From: an uncultured Eubacteriales bacterium
GTDB lineage: Bacteria > Bacillota > Clostridia > Christensenellales > Aristaeellaceae
NCBI GenBank assembly: GCA_900315675.1
Contig: OMZY01000006.1
Coordinates: 62,001-126,000, forward strand
Reading direction: 5' to 3'
Length of the DNA: 64,000 nucleotides
This document shows positions 43,483 through 52,306 of the stretch, piece by piece. The notes beneath the pieces are model-generated. The model did no database searches and was not told the DNA's origin. It saw nothing but the letters and a program-made list of their open reading frames with translations. Position 1 is the stretch's first letter, and the number at the start of each line of letters is the position of its first letter. The position numbers were made by a program, and so were the translations under genes.

Positions 43483-43755
43483 CGAAATTATTCCGCGGTA
43501 CCACCTCGTTTTTGCCGTTCCGTACGGAACCGGCCTCCGGATACTTTCATATCCTTTGCGCTGTATCGGGCGCGCCCGGTTTTCCTACTACCCGAACGGG
43601 ATTCAGATCACAGCTCCGGAGAGTATTTCAGGTAAACAGGCCCGGCTGCCTCACACCGCCCGGCAGCTCTCTGTGCGGAATATCTGTTCCCTTACTGGAT
43701 CTCCATCATTGCACCGCAATCGTATTACGAAACCTGGCCTCCGTCAAGAGTCCGC
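43448..43755 (-). ncRNA. T-box leader (tRNA-sensing riboswitch)
   Basis: The minus strand contains the T-box consensus GAGGTGGTACCGCGGAA (43512-43493 region) followed by the terminator. Upstream a stem I can be drawn: AGTA in ATCCAGTAAGGGAACAG, distal AGAGAGCTGCC, and the 3' arm CTGTTTACCT. My fold leaves a 7x7 loop with GAAATAC on the 3' side, so the specifier would be UAC (Tyr), but this is tentative. The UGGU bulge fits a tRNA with discriminator A. It fills the 371-base gap upstream of the symporter gene. Confidence 0.9.
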
Positions 43756-43788
43756 CCCTGAAAAAACAGCAAACAAACAATCAGCTCT

Positions 43789-44409
43789 TCAGAAGACCCG
43801 TACCAGCAAGAGTCTTCCCTCCCGCACGGAGATCCGGGCGGTCTCTCCCGGAAGCACTTCGTTGCTGATACCGTACTGGTATTCGCAGGAAATTTCCCCG
43901 TTCTCCAGCGGATACTTTGCTCCCCGGATGGTGATTCCCCTTGCGGTGCCGCTGATGTTCAGCAGGGAGAACCAGGAACAGTCTCCCTTTACTTCCGCTT
44001 CCTTCCGGGACACAATGCTCATCTCGGAGTAATCGTCCAGGATGCGGGCGGGAATCCCCTGGGAATCCAGGTACAGCAGCAGCGATACGTTGCCGAAGGT
44101 ATGGTCAAACCTTTCCCCTGTGACGCCGATCAGGAGAAAATCCCGGAATCCGCGCCGGATGGCTTCCTTCACCGCGTACACCGTATCCGTATCATCCTTT
44201 TCCCGGGGCAGCACGATGGTTTCCGTGTCGGTAACCGGTCTTTCGTGGGAATCAAAATCCCCGACAATCAGATCCGGTTTCCGGCCGAGCTCCCGCTGAT
44301 GATTCAGTCCGCCGTCGCAGTAGACAAACCAGTCATCCTCCCTCAGGCTGTCCCGGATCCGCTGATAGCAGCCAATCCCTGCTCCGCCGACAATGACGCA
44401 TCTTGCCAC
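43789..44409 (-). CDS. thiN: Thiamine pyrophosphokinase
   Basis: The 206-residue protein matches bacterial thiamine pyrophosphokinase: VIVGGAGIG at the N-terminus, YCDGGLNH, LIVGDFDSHE (metal/ATP site), PREKDDTDTVYAVKEA and GVTGERFDHTFGN. It makes thiamine diphosphate from thiamine and ATP. It is encoded divergently from thiT, so uptake and activation of thiamine sit together. Length is normal. Confidence 0.94.
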   Translation of the reverse strand: MARCVIVGGAGIGCYQRIRDSLREDDWFVYCDGGLNHQRELGRKPDLIVGDFDSHERPVTDTETIVLPREKDDTDTVYAVKEAIRRGFRDFLLIGVTGERFDHTFGNVSLLLYLDSQGIPARILDDYSEMSIVSRKEAEVKGDCSWFSLLNISGTARGITIRGAKYPLENGEISCEYQYGISNEVLPGETARISVREGRLLLVRVF

Positions 44410-44561
44410 CGGTTGTTCCTTCCTTTCGCGGTTTCTGCGCGTAAAAATGACTTTCTTGTTATAAACTGCATTCCGTTTCTGTCTTTCCGATCCGGTGAAC
44501 AGGGTAATGCCGTCCGTTCAAAAAGTCAAGAACTCCAATACGGAAAAGCTCTCCGGGTCTG

Positions 44562-44589
44562 TTGACAAACAGATGCCGGGTGATATAAT
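44562..44589 (+). promoter_or_regulatory. Consensus sigma-70 promoter of the TPP riboswitch-thiT unit
   Basis: TTGACA (44562-44567) and TATAAT (44584-44589), both perfect, separated by 16 bases. Confidence 0.9.
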
Positions 44590-44612
44590 GACGCTGTTCC
44601 GTTGCGAACATT

Positions 44613-44700
44613 GACGCTGGGGGGGCCGGTTTCCGGCTGAGAGGGCGAACGCCCGACCCTTGGAACCTGTGTAGGTAATCCTACCGTAGGGAAGCGGCCG
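44613..44700 (+). ncRNA. TPP riboswitch (THI element)
   Basis: The conserved order is present: GGCTGAGAGGG, GACCCTTGGAACCTG, GTAGGTAATCCTACCGTAGGGA. CGCT (44614-44617 region) and AGCG (44693-44696) can close P1. It senses thiamine diphosphate and lies 85 bases before thiT. Confidence 0.96.
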
Positions 44701-44751
44701 TCACCAATCCAAACCGCTTCCCGCATGTTGCCGCACATGGGGGATTTTCTT
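44689..44751 (+). terminator. Switching expression platform of the TPP riboswitch
   Basis: GGGAAGCGG (44689-44697) can pair with CCGCTTCCC (44714-44722) as an antiterminator, which competes both with aptamer P1 and with a terminator formed by CCCGCATGT/ACATGGGG (44720-44743) followed by ATTTTCTT. The alternative pairings are drawn by hand. Confidence 0.65.
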
Positions 44752-44784
44752 ATGTCCGCAGAACCGGAAAAAGGAGGAAAAAAC

Positions 44785-45369
44785 ATGAATAAGAACCTGA
44801 CCCGTAAACTGACCGAGAGCGCGGTCCTGATCGCCCTGGGCACTGTGCTCAGCCTGCTGAAGATTGATCTTCCCTTCGGCGGAGGCGTAACCATTGCAAG
44901 TATGCTTCCCCTTGTCCTGATCAGTCACCGCTGGGGATGGAAGTGGGGCATTCCCACAGCTTTTGTCTACAGCGCCATCCAGCTGCTGCTCGGTCTGGAT
45001 AATGTAGGCTATGCCACCAGTTTCATCATGGCGGTTGGAATCATCCTGCTGGACTATATTATTGCCTATACCGTCATCGGTTTCTCCGGCGTCTTTGATA
45101 AAGTGATCGGAAAAAGCCGCGGAAGTATGGCTGTCGGCATCGCGGTAACCTTTGTCCTGCGCTTTGCCTGCCATCTGCTGACCGGTGTCTGGATCTGGGG
45201 TGAATGGATGCCTGAAACCTTCATGAATATGACCATGACCAGCCCCTGGCTGTATTCCTTCCTCTATAATGGCTGGTATATGCTGGCCGAACTGGTTGTG
45301 ACAGAAATCATCGCCATGCTGATTTATCAGCCGCTGGCCCGGTTTATTCGCAGGGAAGACCTCCGCTGA
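44785..45369 (+). CDS. thiT: Thiamine ECF transporter substrate-binding component ThiT
   Basis: The 194-residue hydrophobic protein with six predicted helices matches ThiT: LTESAVLIALGTVLSLLKI, GGGVTIASMLPLVLISHRWGWKWG, and the C-terminal MTSPWLYSFLYNGWYMLAELVVT rich in aromatic residues that bind thiamine. It uses the shared ECF module encoded elsewhere. ATG 44785 is preceded by AAGGAGG at seven bases. Control is by the TPP riboswitch upstream. Confidence 0.95.
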   Translation: MNKNLTRKLTESAVLIALGTVLSLLKIDLPFGGGVTIASMLPLVLISHRWGWKWGIPTAFVYSAIQLLLGLDNVGYATSFIMAVGIILLDYIIAYTVIGFSGVFDKVIGKSRGSMAVGIAVTFVLRFACHLLTGVWIWGEWMPETFMNMTMTSPWLYSFLYNGWYMLAELVVTEIIAMLIYQPLARFIRREDLR

Positions 45370-45383
45370 GGTCTTCTTTTTTT
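45355..45383 (+). terminator. Terminator of thiT
   Basis: GAAGACCTC/GAGGTCTTC stem with a short loop, followed by seven T; the stop codon lies in the stem. Confidence 0.92.
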
Positions 45384-45445
45384 ATGCAAATTAATTGTTA
45401 CATGACACTTCCGCATATTCAGTTACGTAATTTTTGCAAAAACTG

Positions 45446-45474
45446 TTGACGTTGGTTACATTCTGCTGTAAAAT
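45446..45474 (+). promoter_or_regulatory. Sigma-70 promoter of the LacI-family regulator
   Basis: TTGACG (45446-45451), 17-base spacer, TAAAAT (45469-45474), 53 bases before the start codon. Confidence 0.8.
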
Positions 45475-45527
45475 GATGAAAAAACAGCAAACGATTTCCG
45501 TTTTGCGGAGGGAGGATTCATTCGATC

Positions 45528-46511
45528 ATGGTCAGGCTGAAAGACATAGCAGAGGTGTGCGGTGTATCGGTTGCAACGGTTTCCCGGGCTCTGAACGGAT
45601 TAACAAGCGAAAGCAGGGAGAGGACCGCGTTCATTGTCCAGACAGCCAGGGATATGGGTTACTACCCGAACACGACCGCCAAAGTGCTGAAGACCAGCAA
45701 AACCAATAACATCGGCATCATCTATGAAGACCGGATGAATCATGAATATTTCAGTTCTCTTTTTGATGAACTGCGCCTGGAAGCGGAACGCAACGGCTAT
45801 GACCTCACCTTCATCGGCCGGGGCGGTTCCTCCGAGGGCAATTATTATGAGCATGCGCGGCAGCGCAGTCTGGACGGTGTCATCGTTGTGCAGGCCGATT
45901 TTGAATCCGCCGGCATCATCCGTCTGGCCACCAGCAGTATCCCCACCGTCATCGTGGACCATGTCTACGACGGTGTGGACTGCGTCACCAGTGACAACCG
46001 GAAGAGCATGGAGCAGATCGTCCGTCATGTTTATGCCCGCGGTCACCGCAGGATCGCCTTCATTCAGGGCGAAAAGGGCGCTGTCAGCCGTGAGCGTCTT
46101 GCCGGCTTCTACAAAATCTGCGCGGAGCTGGGCATCCGCGTGCCTGTGGATTATGTCTGCGAAGGGCACTTCCATAATCCTGCCGATTGTGTTAAATTTA
46201 TTCAGGGACTGCTGCAGCAGAAGGAAAAGCCCACCTGTGTGCTTTGTCCGGATGACTACAGTTGCCTCGGAGCGCTCTGGCTGCTGGATGCCCAGGGGAT
46301 CAAAGTCCCGCAGGATATCAGCCTGGTCGGTTTCGACGGCATCATGCTGAGCCAGATGATTGCTCCCCGCCTGACCACCTACTGCCAGGATACACAACGG
46401 ATTGCCAGGGAAGTGTTCAGTCTGCTGATCGACTCGATTGAGTATCCGGACAATCATATTCCGAAGCAGGTTACGGTCACCGGTAAGCTGATCGAAGGAG
46501 AAACTGTCTGA
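45528..46511 (+). CDS. LacI-family transcriptional regulator
   Basis: The 327-residue regulator has a LacI helix-turn-helix (RLKDIAEVCGVSVATVSRALNG, residues 3-24), hinge around YPNTTAKVLKTSKTN, and a ligand-binding core (NIGIIYEDRMNHEYFSSLF, TVIVDHVYDGVDCVTSDN, HRRIAFIQGEKGAVS, VLCPDDYSCLGAL, SLVGFDGIMLSQ). The effector is unknown. Its stop overlaps the next gene's start as TGATG, so the two are translationally coupled. GGAGGGAGGATTC upstream gives the ribosome site. Confidence 0.95.
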   Translation: MVRLKDIAEVCGVSVATVSRALNGLTSESRERTAFIVQTARDMGYYPNTTAKVLKTSKTNNIGIIYEDRMNHEYFSSLFDELRLEAERNGYDLTFIGRGGSSEGNYYEHARQRSLDGVIVVQADFESAGIIRLATSSIPTVIVDHVYDGVDCVTSDNRKSMEQIVRHVYARGHRRIAFIQGEKGAVSRERLAGFYKICAELGIRVPVDYVCEGHFHNPADCVKFIQGLLQQKEKPTCVLCPDDYSCLGALWLLDAQGIKVPQDISLVGFDGIMLSQMIAPRLTTYCQDTQRIAREVFSLLIDSIEYPDNHIPKQVTVTGKLIEGETV

Positions 46512-47320
46512 TGTCTTTCACCCTGCGCAGGAGTGTTTCATTCCTGCTGGTATTCCTCTTCCTGGTCTCTCTCTTCCCTGCGGCGGTTTGCGGTGAAGAG
46601 GAAGTGGAGGAGGTTTCCCTGGACGGGGATTTCCTTTCTGAAGATACAACCGCTGATTTTACGGATGATGAAGACGCCCCTGGCACTGCCCGGGACGCCT
46701 TTATCAATGATATCATTGCTCTGGGCAAGGAGCTTTATGACAAAGCCGACGGCAAGCTTCAGCGGGCCCATTACAAGGGTGATATCTATGTCTGCAAGAA
46801 CTTCACCGTTCATCTTTTCCGCCAGACCCGCGGCAGTTACCGCATGGCGGAGTTCCCGGACGTGGAGCTGAAGATTCCCAACAACCTGCCGGAAAAGAAA
46901 TGCCGACCCTATGCTTACGGCTACTGCTGGGAGGATATTGCCGCTTCCGACGGCAACCCCTTTGAAGTCGCCGCCCAGTTCCTGTATGACAAACAGCTTT
47001 CCAAAGCGGAGAACATCGAACTGGCCAGGGAATTCATGAAACAGACCCGGAAGGGCGATTATTTCCAGATGACCGGCGATTACTCCGGCGGCAAGGGTGC
47101 CCACAGTGCCATTTTCATGTCGGATTACGATCCGGAAACCGATACTGTCCGTTCCCTGGAGAGCAACCGGAGCGGCAAGCGGATCAACGGCCTGCGCTAC
47201 GGAAAAGTCATGTATGACTGCGAACTTTCCATTGACGAGTGGGTCGGTTTCTTCTGCCGGAAAAAATGCGGGGCCACCCTCTATCGGCTCCGGGATGATA
47301 TCATTTTCGCGGATGAATAA
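46511..47320 (+). CDS. Secreted protein with possible Cys/His (NlpC/CHAP-like) active site
   Basis: A 269-residue protein with a signal peptide (VSFLLVFLFLVSLFPAAVCGEE), an acidic stretch (about 30-55), and a domain in which YVCKNFTVHLFRQ (Cys near 97) and GKGAHSAIFMSDY (His near 196) have the spacing and context of the Cys and His of papain-like amidases (NlpC/P60, CHAP, DUF-type). The later ESNRSG could supply the third polar residue. The enzymatic role is a guess. It is coupled by TGATG to the LacI regulator gene, an unusual partner. Confidence 0.7.
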   Translation: MSFTLRRSVSFLLVFLFLVSLFPAAVCGEEEVEEVSLDGDFLSEDTTADFTDDEDAPGTARDAFINDIIALGKELYDKADGKLQRAHYKGDIYVCKNFTVHLFRQTRGSYRMAEFPDVELKIPNNLPEKKCRPYAYGYCWEDIAASDGNPFEVAAQFLYDKQLSKAENIELAREFMKQTRKGDYFQMTGDYSGGKGAHSAIFMSDYDPETDTVRSLESNRSGKRINGLRYGKVMYDCELSIDEWVGFFCRKKCGATLYRLRDDIIFADE

Positions 47321-47332
47321 AGACAGCGTGTA

Positions 47333-47368
47333 AAAAGGCCGTATCCGGATTTCCGGATACGGCCTTTT
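47333..47368. terminator. Bidirectional terminator
   Basis: AAAAGGCCGTATCCGG pairs perfectly with CCGGATACGGCCTTTT around ATTT. A-run and T-run flank it, so it serves both the secreted protein gene (+) and the convergent ABC operon (-). Confidence 0.92.
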
Positions 47369-47383
47369 GCTGTATGATGCTGT

Positions 47384-48454
47384 TTACTGTTTCCTCTCCC
47401 GCAGCTTGGCGAATACCGCCTGCAGCATGATGAACAGGAACAGCAGGAAGGCGGATACCACATTGGGCACCGTGCCGCCCAGCCGGGTCAGTTCTCCGTT
47501 GAAGCTCACCAGGCTGTTGATCGTACCGTTGATCAGCACGCCCACGAAGGAACCGAACACATTGCCCACGCCGCCGGTCAGCAGCGTACCGCCGATAACC
47601 GCGGAGGAGATGGCCTTCATTTCCAGGCCAAGCGCCTGGGTGGTGGTTCCGCACATGGTGTTCATGCAGTACAGGATGCCGCCGATGGAGCACAGGAAGG
47701 AGGACAGGATGTAGGTGATCATCTTGGTCCGTTTCGTGTTCAGGCCCATCAGGGCGGCGCTCTGCTGGTTGCCGCCCACCGCGTACATGCTGCGGCCCGT
47801 CCGGGTGTAGCGCAGCATCAGGAATACCAGGATCACAACCACCAGCGCGATAACCACCGGAATGTTCACATACGGGACCATCTTCACACCCCGCTTGTTC
47901 ACCACCGCGCCCAGCTCAAAGGGCATATACACCTTGACCGCCGCCAGGTCCTTGAACCAGTTCTGGGCGGTGATGTTCACCTGGTCCGTGCAGATCATGG
48001 CCGTCATGCCGCGGGCAAAGAACATGCCCGCCATGGTCACGATGAAGGGCTGGATCCCCAGATAGCCGATCAGATAGCCCTGAACAGCGCCGAATACAAT
48101 GCCGATCAGCAGGACGAAAGGCACCAGCAGCGTGGGGGAAATCCCGCTGTTTTCCATGCCCACGGAAAGGATCATACAGTCCATGGCCACCAGGGAACCC
48201 ACGGAAATGTCGATGCCGCCGGTCAGCATCACGCAGGTCATGCCGCAGGCAATGCAGATCAGGGCCGCATTGGTGCGGAAAATATCCAGGAAGTTCTGAA
48301 GCTTTTCAAAGCCCTTCGCGTTCTCGCCGAATCCGTACATGAAGTATCCGGCCGCGTACAGCAGGATGAACAGGCCTACGGTAATCCACAGCAGTATAGT
48401 GTGGCTGTTGAGGTTTTTCTTTGTCTTGATCGCTGTCTTTTCCATTTTGCTCAA
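47384..48454 (-). CDS. Sugar ABC transporter permease (YjfF/RbsC-like)
   Basis: A 356-residue permease of the BPD_transp_2 family with about nine helices. Family segments are LTGGIDISVGSLVAMDCMILS (about 78-98), GAVQGYLIGYLGIQPFIVTMAG and VGGNQQSAALMGLNTKRTKMITYI (coupling helix). With the other permease it forms the heteromeric channel of a YtfQRT-YjfF-type transporter for galactofuranose or a similar sugar. It overlaps the preceding permease gene by four bases. Confidence 0.92.
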   Translation of the reverse strand: MSKMEKTAIKTKKNLNSHTILLWITVGLFILLYAAGYFMYGFGENAKGFEKLQNFLDIFRTNAALICIACGMTCVMLTGGIDISVGSLVAMDCMILSVGMENSGISPTLLVPFVLLIGIVFGAVQGYLIGYLGIQPFIVTMAGMFFARGMTAMICTDQVNITAQNWFKDLAAVKVYMPFELGAVVNKRGVKMVPYVNIPVVIALVVVILVFLMLRYTRTGRSMYAVGGNQQSAALMGLNTKRTKMITYILSSFLCSIGGILYCMNTMCGTTTQALGLEMKAISSAVIGGTLLTGGVGNVFGSFVGVLINGTINSLVSFNGELTRLGGTVPNVVSAFLLFLFIMLQAVFAKLRERKQ

Positions 48455-49542
48455 ACCCTCCCCGCGGCAGCAAGGCTGCCTTCCTTCTGTGCCTTGCGGT
48501 GCGCGAAATAAGCTTTCACCGCCGGGGACTGCACCACCACGATCAGGATCACGATGATGGCCTTGTAGACGGGAGCCTGGGCCTTGGCGACGCCCAGGGC
48601 GTACATGGTCGTTGTAATGGCCTGGATGGTGTAGGCGCCGATTACGGAGCCTGCCAGGTTAAACCGGCCGCCGCCCAGGCTGTTGCCGCCCAGGGCTACC
48701 GCCAGGATGGCGTCCAGTTCCAGGTTCAGGCCGATATTGTTGGAGTCTGCCGAATAGATACGGGATGTAGCCACAATGCCCGCCACACCGGAGAACAGGC
48801 CGCAGATCACGTAGCACAGCAGGATGATCGCCACGGAGTTGATGCCCGCGATCCGGGATGCCTTGGGATTGATACCCACCGACTGCACATACATGCCCAG
48901 GGAGGTGGTTTTCAGGATCAGCGCCATGATCAGGATACAGGCTGCGGCGATAAGCGTCGGCGTAGGGAAAATCCACAGTTTGCCGCCGAACACCTTGAAC
49001 TCGTCCAGGTGGACGTAAACCATCTTGTTGTTCGTCAGCAGCAGGCCGATGGCGCGGCCCGCCGTAAAGAAGATCAGGGTAGCCACCATGGGCTGGATCT
49101 TCATCTTCGCTACGAGGAAGCCGTTAAACAGACCGCACAGGCCCGCTACGGCAATACCGGCGATCACGCCGACAAAAATCGGTGTCTGCAGTTCGCTCAG
49201 TTCCCGGACATGCGTCACGCCGAAGCCGGCCAGCAGCATGCAGCACAGGCTGCCCGCCAGGCTCATCACGGAACCGACGGAAATATCCGTACCGGCGGAA
49301 GCGGATACCACCAGCGTCATGCCGATGGCCAGGATGGCCGCCTCGCTGCCGCGGTTGAGAATATCGATGATCCGGCCGTACAGGGCGCCTTCCTTCAGTT
49401 CAAACTTGAAGAATTCGAAAATGTAATTCCCCTGGACCGCGTCATACACCACGTTGATGACCAGCACCAGGAAAACGCTGAACAGCGGCAGGAAAAGCGG
49501 CTTCTTGGAAACCTTTTTCAGCCAATCCATTACTCTTTTCAA
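48451..49542 (-). CDS. Sugar ABC transporter permease (YtfT/RbsC-like)
   Basis: The 363-residue BPD_transp_2 permease shows VVSASAGTDISVGSVMSLAGSL (about 80-101), GLFNGFLVAKMKIQPMVATLIFFTAGR and VGINPKASRIAGINSVAI. It is the partner of the 47384-48454 permease in the same transporter and overlaps both flanking genes by four bases, which indicates strict coupling in the operon. Confidence 0.92.
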   Translation of the reverse strand: MKRVMDWLKKVSKKPLFLPLFSVFLVLVINVVYDAVQGNYIFEFFKFELKEGALYGRIIDILNRGSEAAILAIGMTLVVSASAGTDISVGSVMSLAGSLCCMLLAGFGVTHVRELSELQTPIFVGVIAGIAVAGLCGLFNGFLVAKMKIQPMVATLIFFTAGRAIGLLLTNNKMVYVHLDEFKVFGGKLWIFPTPTLIAAACILIMALILKTTSLGMYVQSVGINPKASRIAGINSVAIILLCYVICGLFSGVAGIVATSRIYSADSNNIGLNLELDAILAVALGGNSLGGGRFNLAGSVIGAYTIQAITTTMYALGVAKAQAPVYKAIIVILIVVVQSPAVKAYFAHRKAQKEGSLAAAGRV

Positions 49543-51053
49543 CTCCGTTCACCTCCGGCAATGACTCTCATCACCGATTCCTGGTTCAGGTTCTCGGTCA
49601 GTTCGCCCACTTTTTCCCCGTCGCGCAGCACTTCCAGGCGGTTACAGGTGCGCAGCATTTCCTCGATTTCGGAGGAAATAAAGATCACGCTCTTTCCCTG
49701 CCGGGCCAGTTCCACCACCAGCTTCTGGATCTCCGTTTTCGTACCGACGTCGATACCGCGGGTGGGCTCGTCCAGGATCAGGAAATCAGGATCCGTAGCC
49801 AGCCACCGGGCGATAATCACCTTCTGCTGGTTGCCGCCGGACAGCTGCTTGACCAGCGTCTCAGTGCTGGGTGTTTTGATGTCCAGCAGATCAATGAACT
49901 TCTTTGTGATCTCCATCTGCTTTTCCATCGGGATCTTTTTGACCACTCCGGCCAGGGATTGCATGGCCAGCATGATGTTTTCACGGACGGACAGGTCTTC
50001 CACAATACCTTCCGCCTTCCGGTCATCCGGCAGCAGGCCCATGCCCAGCCTCATGGCGTCAATCGGCGCGTTGATTTTCGTTTCTTTTCCCTTCACCTTC
50101 AGGGTACCGGTCTGGGCTTTGTCCGCGCCATAGATGCATCGGGCCAGTTCGCTCCGGCCGCTGCCCAGCAGGCCCGTCAGGCCGATCACTTCGCCCTTAT
50201 GGATGTCCAGGTCAAAGGGTTTGATCTTCCGCGCATGGCTCAATCCCTTCGCGTCAATCAGCACCTCGTCGGACACCGCTTCATCCTCTTTGGACTTGAT
50301 GGACTGCAGATCGTCAAAGTCCTTGCCCATCATGGCAGCCACCAGCTTCAGCCGGGGCAGGTCGGAGATTTCATACTCGCCTACCAGCTGGCCGTTCCGC
50401 AGCACGGTAATCCGGTCGCAGACCGCGTACACCTGCTCCAGGAAGTGGGTCACGAAGATGATGCCGATGCCCTGTTCCCGCAGGGAGCGCATCATCCTGA
50501 ACAGCTTTTCCACTTCGTTATCGTCCAGGGAGGAGGTCGGCTCGTCCAGGATCAGCACCTTGCTGTCCATATCCACTGCCCGGGCGATGGCGATCATCTG
50601 CTGCAGGGCAATGGAGTAGTTTTCCAGCGCCTGGGTAACGTCCACCTGGATGTCCAGTTTCTTCATCAGTTCCCGTGCCCGGGCCATCATCGCCTTGTGG
50701 TTGATGGTGCCCAGCTTTGTCAGCGGTTCACGGCCGATAAACAGGTTCTCCGCCACGCTCAGGTTGGGACAGAGGTTTACCTCCTGGTACACCGTGGCAA
50801 TCCCGTTCTTCTGGGCTTCCAGGGTGGAATGGTTCCGGATGGGCCGTTGTTCCGGCCCCATGAAGATCTCGCCCTTTTCAAAGTCGTTGACGCCCGTCAG
50901 GCACTTGATCAGGGTGGATTTTCCCGCGCCGTTTTCCCCCATCAGCGCGTGAATCTCACCCTTCCTGAGCGTAAAGTCCACATTGCTCAGTGCCTTTACG
51001 CCCGGAAAGGTCATGCAGATTCCGCGCATGCTGAGGATCACTTCATTGCTCAT
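49539..51053 (-). CDS. Sugar ABC transporter ATP-binding protein (RbsA/YtfR-like, two NBDs)
   Basis: The 504-residue protein contains two nucleotide-binding domains. NBD1: Walker A GENGAGKST (about 40-48), a degenerate signature YSIALQQMIAIARA and Walker B VLILDEPTSSLDD. NBD2: degenerate Walker A GLLGSGRSE, signature LSGGNQQKVIIARW and FLILDEPTRGIDVG. This asymmetric pattern is normal for CUT2 sugar importers (RbsA, MglA, XylG). It is separated by about 200 bases from the upstream binding-protein gene. Confidence 0.94.
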   Translation of the reverse strand: MSNEVILSMRGICMTFPGVKALSNVDFTLRKGEIHALMGENGAGKSTLIKCLTGVNDFEKGEIFMGPEQRPIRNHSTLEAQKNGIATVYQEVNLCPNLSVAENLFIGREPLTKLGTINHKAMMARARELMKKLDIQVDVTQALENYSIALQQMIAIARAVDMDSKVLILDEPTSSLDDNEVEKLFRMMRSLREQGIGIIFVTHFLEQVYAVCDRITVLRNGQLVGEYEISDLPRLKLVAAMMGKDFDDLQSIKSKEDEAVSDEVLIDAKGLSHARKIKPFDLDIHKGEVIGLTGLLGSGRSELARCIYGADKAQTGTLKVKGKETKINAPIDAMRLGMGLLPDDRKAEGIVEDLSVRENIMLAMQSLAGVVKKIPMEKQMEITKKFIDLLDIKTPSTETLVKQLSGGNQQKVIIARWLATDPDFLILDEPTRGIDVGTKTEIQKLVVELARQGKSVIFISSEIEEMLRTCNRLEVLRDGEKVGELTENLNQESVMRVIAGGERS

Positions 51054-51184
51054 GACTGCTATCCCTTTCTCGTGTTTGTTCCGGATTTTGTTTTTTATTC
51101 ATTTTATCATCCCTGCCGCGGCAGTACAACCGTCCGCAGGGCCTGGTATACTCGTTTTTTGAAATGGCGGTTTTAACATCAAAG

Positions 51185-51212
51185 GCGGAAGGAACCTTCC
51201 GGTTCCTTCCGC
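51185..51212 (-). terminator. Hairpin between binding protein and ATPase genes
   Basis: GCGGAAGGAACC/GGTTCCTTCCGC stem with four-base loop in the 204-base gap. The T-tract on the minus strand is poor (CTTTGATGTT), which suggests partial read-through, raising binding-protein over transporter levels. Confidence 0.6.
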
Positions 51213-51257
51213 TGAGTGTCTCTTGTTTCTTCGCAGAACCGGCTGCTGTTTGACTGA

Positions 51258-52229
51258 TTAATACTTGCGGGCAGCCAGCACTTCGTCGGTCATCACGGTC
51301 ACGATAGAGCTTTCGATTCCGGGAGCGCAGAAGCCTTCGTCGGGAACCAGGGTGAACTTTTCAACCTCTTCGCCGGCCTGCAGCTTGTTGATAACGTTCA
51401 TGACGATAACAGCCTGGATGGGGTTGCATTCCACGTTGCACAGGATCTGGCCGTTCAGGGTGCGGGTCAGGCCTTCCTTGGTGGCGTCGAAGGAGATGAT
51501 GATCTTTTCGCCAACGCCGTACTTGATGCCGGCAGCGTCCATAGCGTCCATGGCGCCATAAGCTTCGTTATCGTTGTGGCACACAACCACGTCGAACTCG
51601 GGGAAGCGTTTGATGAAGTCTTCCATGACAGCCTGTCCGCCGTTCTGGGTGAAGTCGCCGTCCTGGCTGGCCAGGATTTCCCATTCGGGATGCTCAGCAG
51701 CAACCTGGTTGAAGCCTTCGGCACGGCCGATGGCAGCGGAGGAACCGGTGGAGCCTTCGATCACCAGGATCTTGGCAGCCTTGCCGGCCAGGTATTCTTC
51801 CAGCCACTTACCGGCGGTCACGCCTTCAGCGGTCATGTCGGTACCCACAGCGGTGGTGTACAGATCAGGGGAAGCGTCCACGGAACGGTCAGCGATGATG
51901 CAGGGGATACCGGCATCCTGGACTTCCTTCAGAACATCGTCCCAGCCAGCGGTCTGGATCGGGTCGATAACGATGTAGTCGAAGTCCTTCTGAACGAACT
52001 CACGAACCTTGGCCAGCTGCAGAGCGTGGTCGTTGTCGCAGTCGATCAGTTCGAGTTCGAAGCCCGCGTCTTCAGTGAACACATCATAGTAGTTCTGGGT
52101 GTTCGCCATACGCCAGTCAGATTCATGTCCAACCTGAACATAACCGATTTTCAGCAGTCCGTCCGCGAAAGCGGAAGTAGCGGCCAGCACCATCACCAGT
52201 GCGATAACCAGAGCCAACAGTTTCTTCAT
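51258..52229 (-). CDS. Sugar-binding protein of the ABC transporter (YtfQ-like)
   Basis: A 323-residue binding protein with a signal peptide (LALVIALVMVLAATSAFADG; no lipobox Cys) and the YtfQ-type opening IGYVQVGHESDWRMANTQN. Further core segments are DYIVIDPIQTAGWDDVL, CIIADRSVD, VIEGSTGSSAAIGRAEGF and VVCHNDNEAYGAMDAM. E. coli YtfQ binds galactofuranose; the sugar here could differ. It is the first gene of the transporter operon and has its own promoter. A sensor-type paralogue is encoded at 55425-56411. Confidence 0.92.
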   Translation of the reverse strand: MKKLLALVIALVMVLAATSAFADGLLKIGYVQVGHESDWRMANTQNYYDVFTEDAGFELELIDCDNDHALQLAKVREFVQKDFDYIVIDPIQTAGWDDVLKEVQDAGIPCIIADRSVDASPDLYTTAVGTDMTAEGVTAGKWLEEYLAGKAAKILVIEGSTGSSAAIGRAEGFNQVAAEHPEWEILASQDGDFTQNGGQAVMEDFIKRFPEFDVVVCHNDNEAYGAMDAMDAAGIKYGVGEKIIISFDATKEGLTRTLNGQILCNVECNPIQAVIVMNVINKLQAGEEVEKFTLVPDEGFCAPGIESSIVTVMTDEVLAARKY

Positions 52230-52278
52230 GGGTAAAAACCTCCATTTCTATTTTTGGCATCCCTGCCATGTTGGTTAA

Positions 52279-52306
52279 AGTATAAAAATAATCCCCTGTA
52301 TTTGAA
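52279..52306 (-). promoter_or_regulatory. Promoter of the ABC transporter operon, inside the upstream terminator
   Basis: On the minus strand TTCAAA, 16-base spacer, TATACT lie within the terminator hairpin of the YesN-like gene, about 50 bases before the binding-protein start. Confidence 0.5.
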
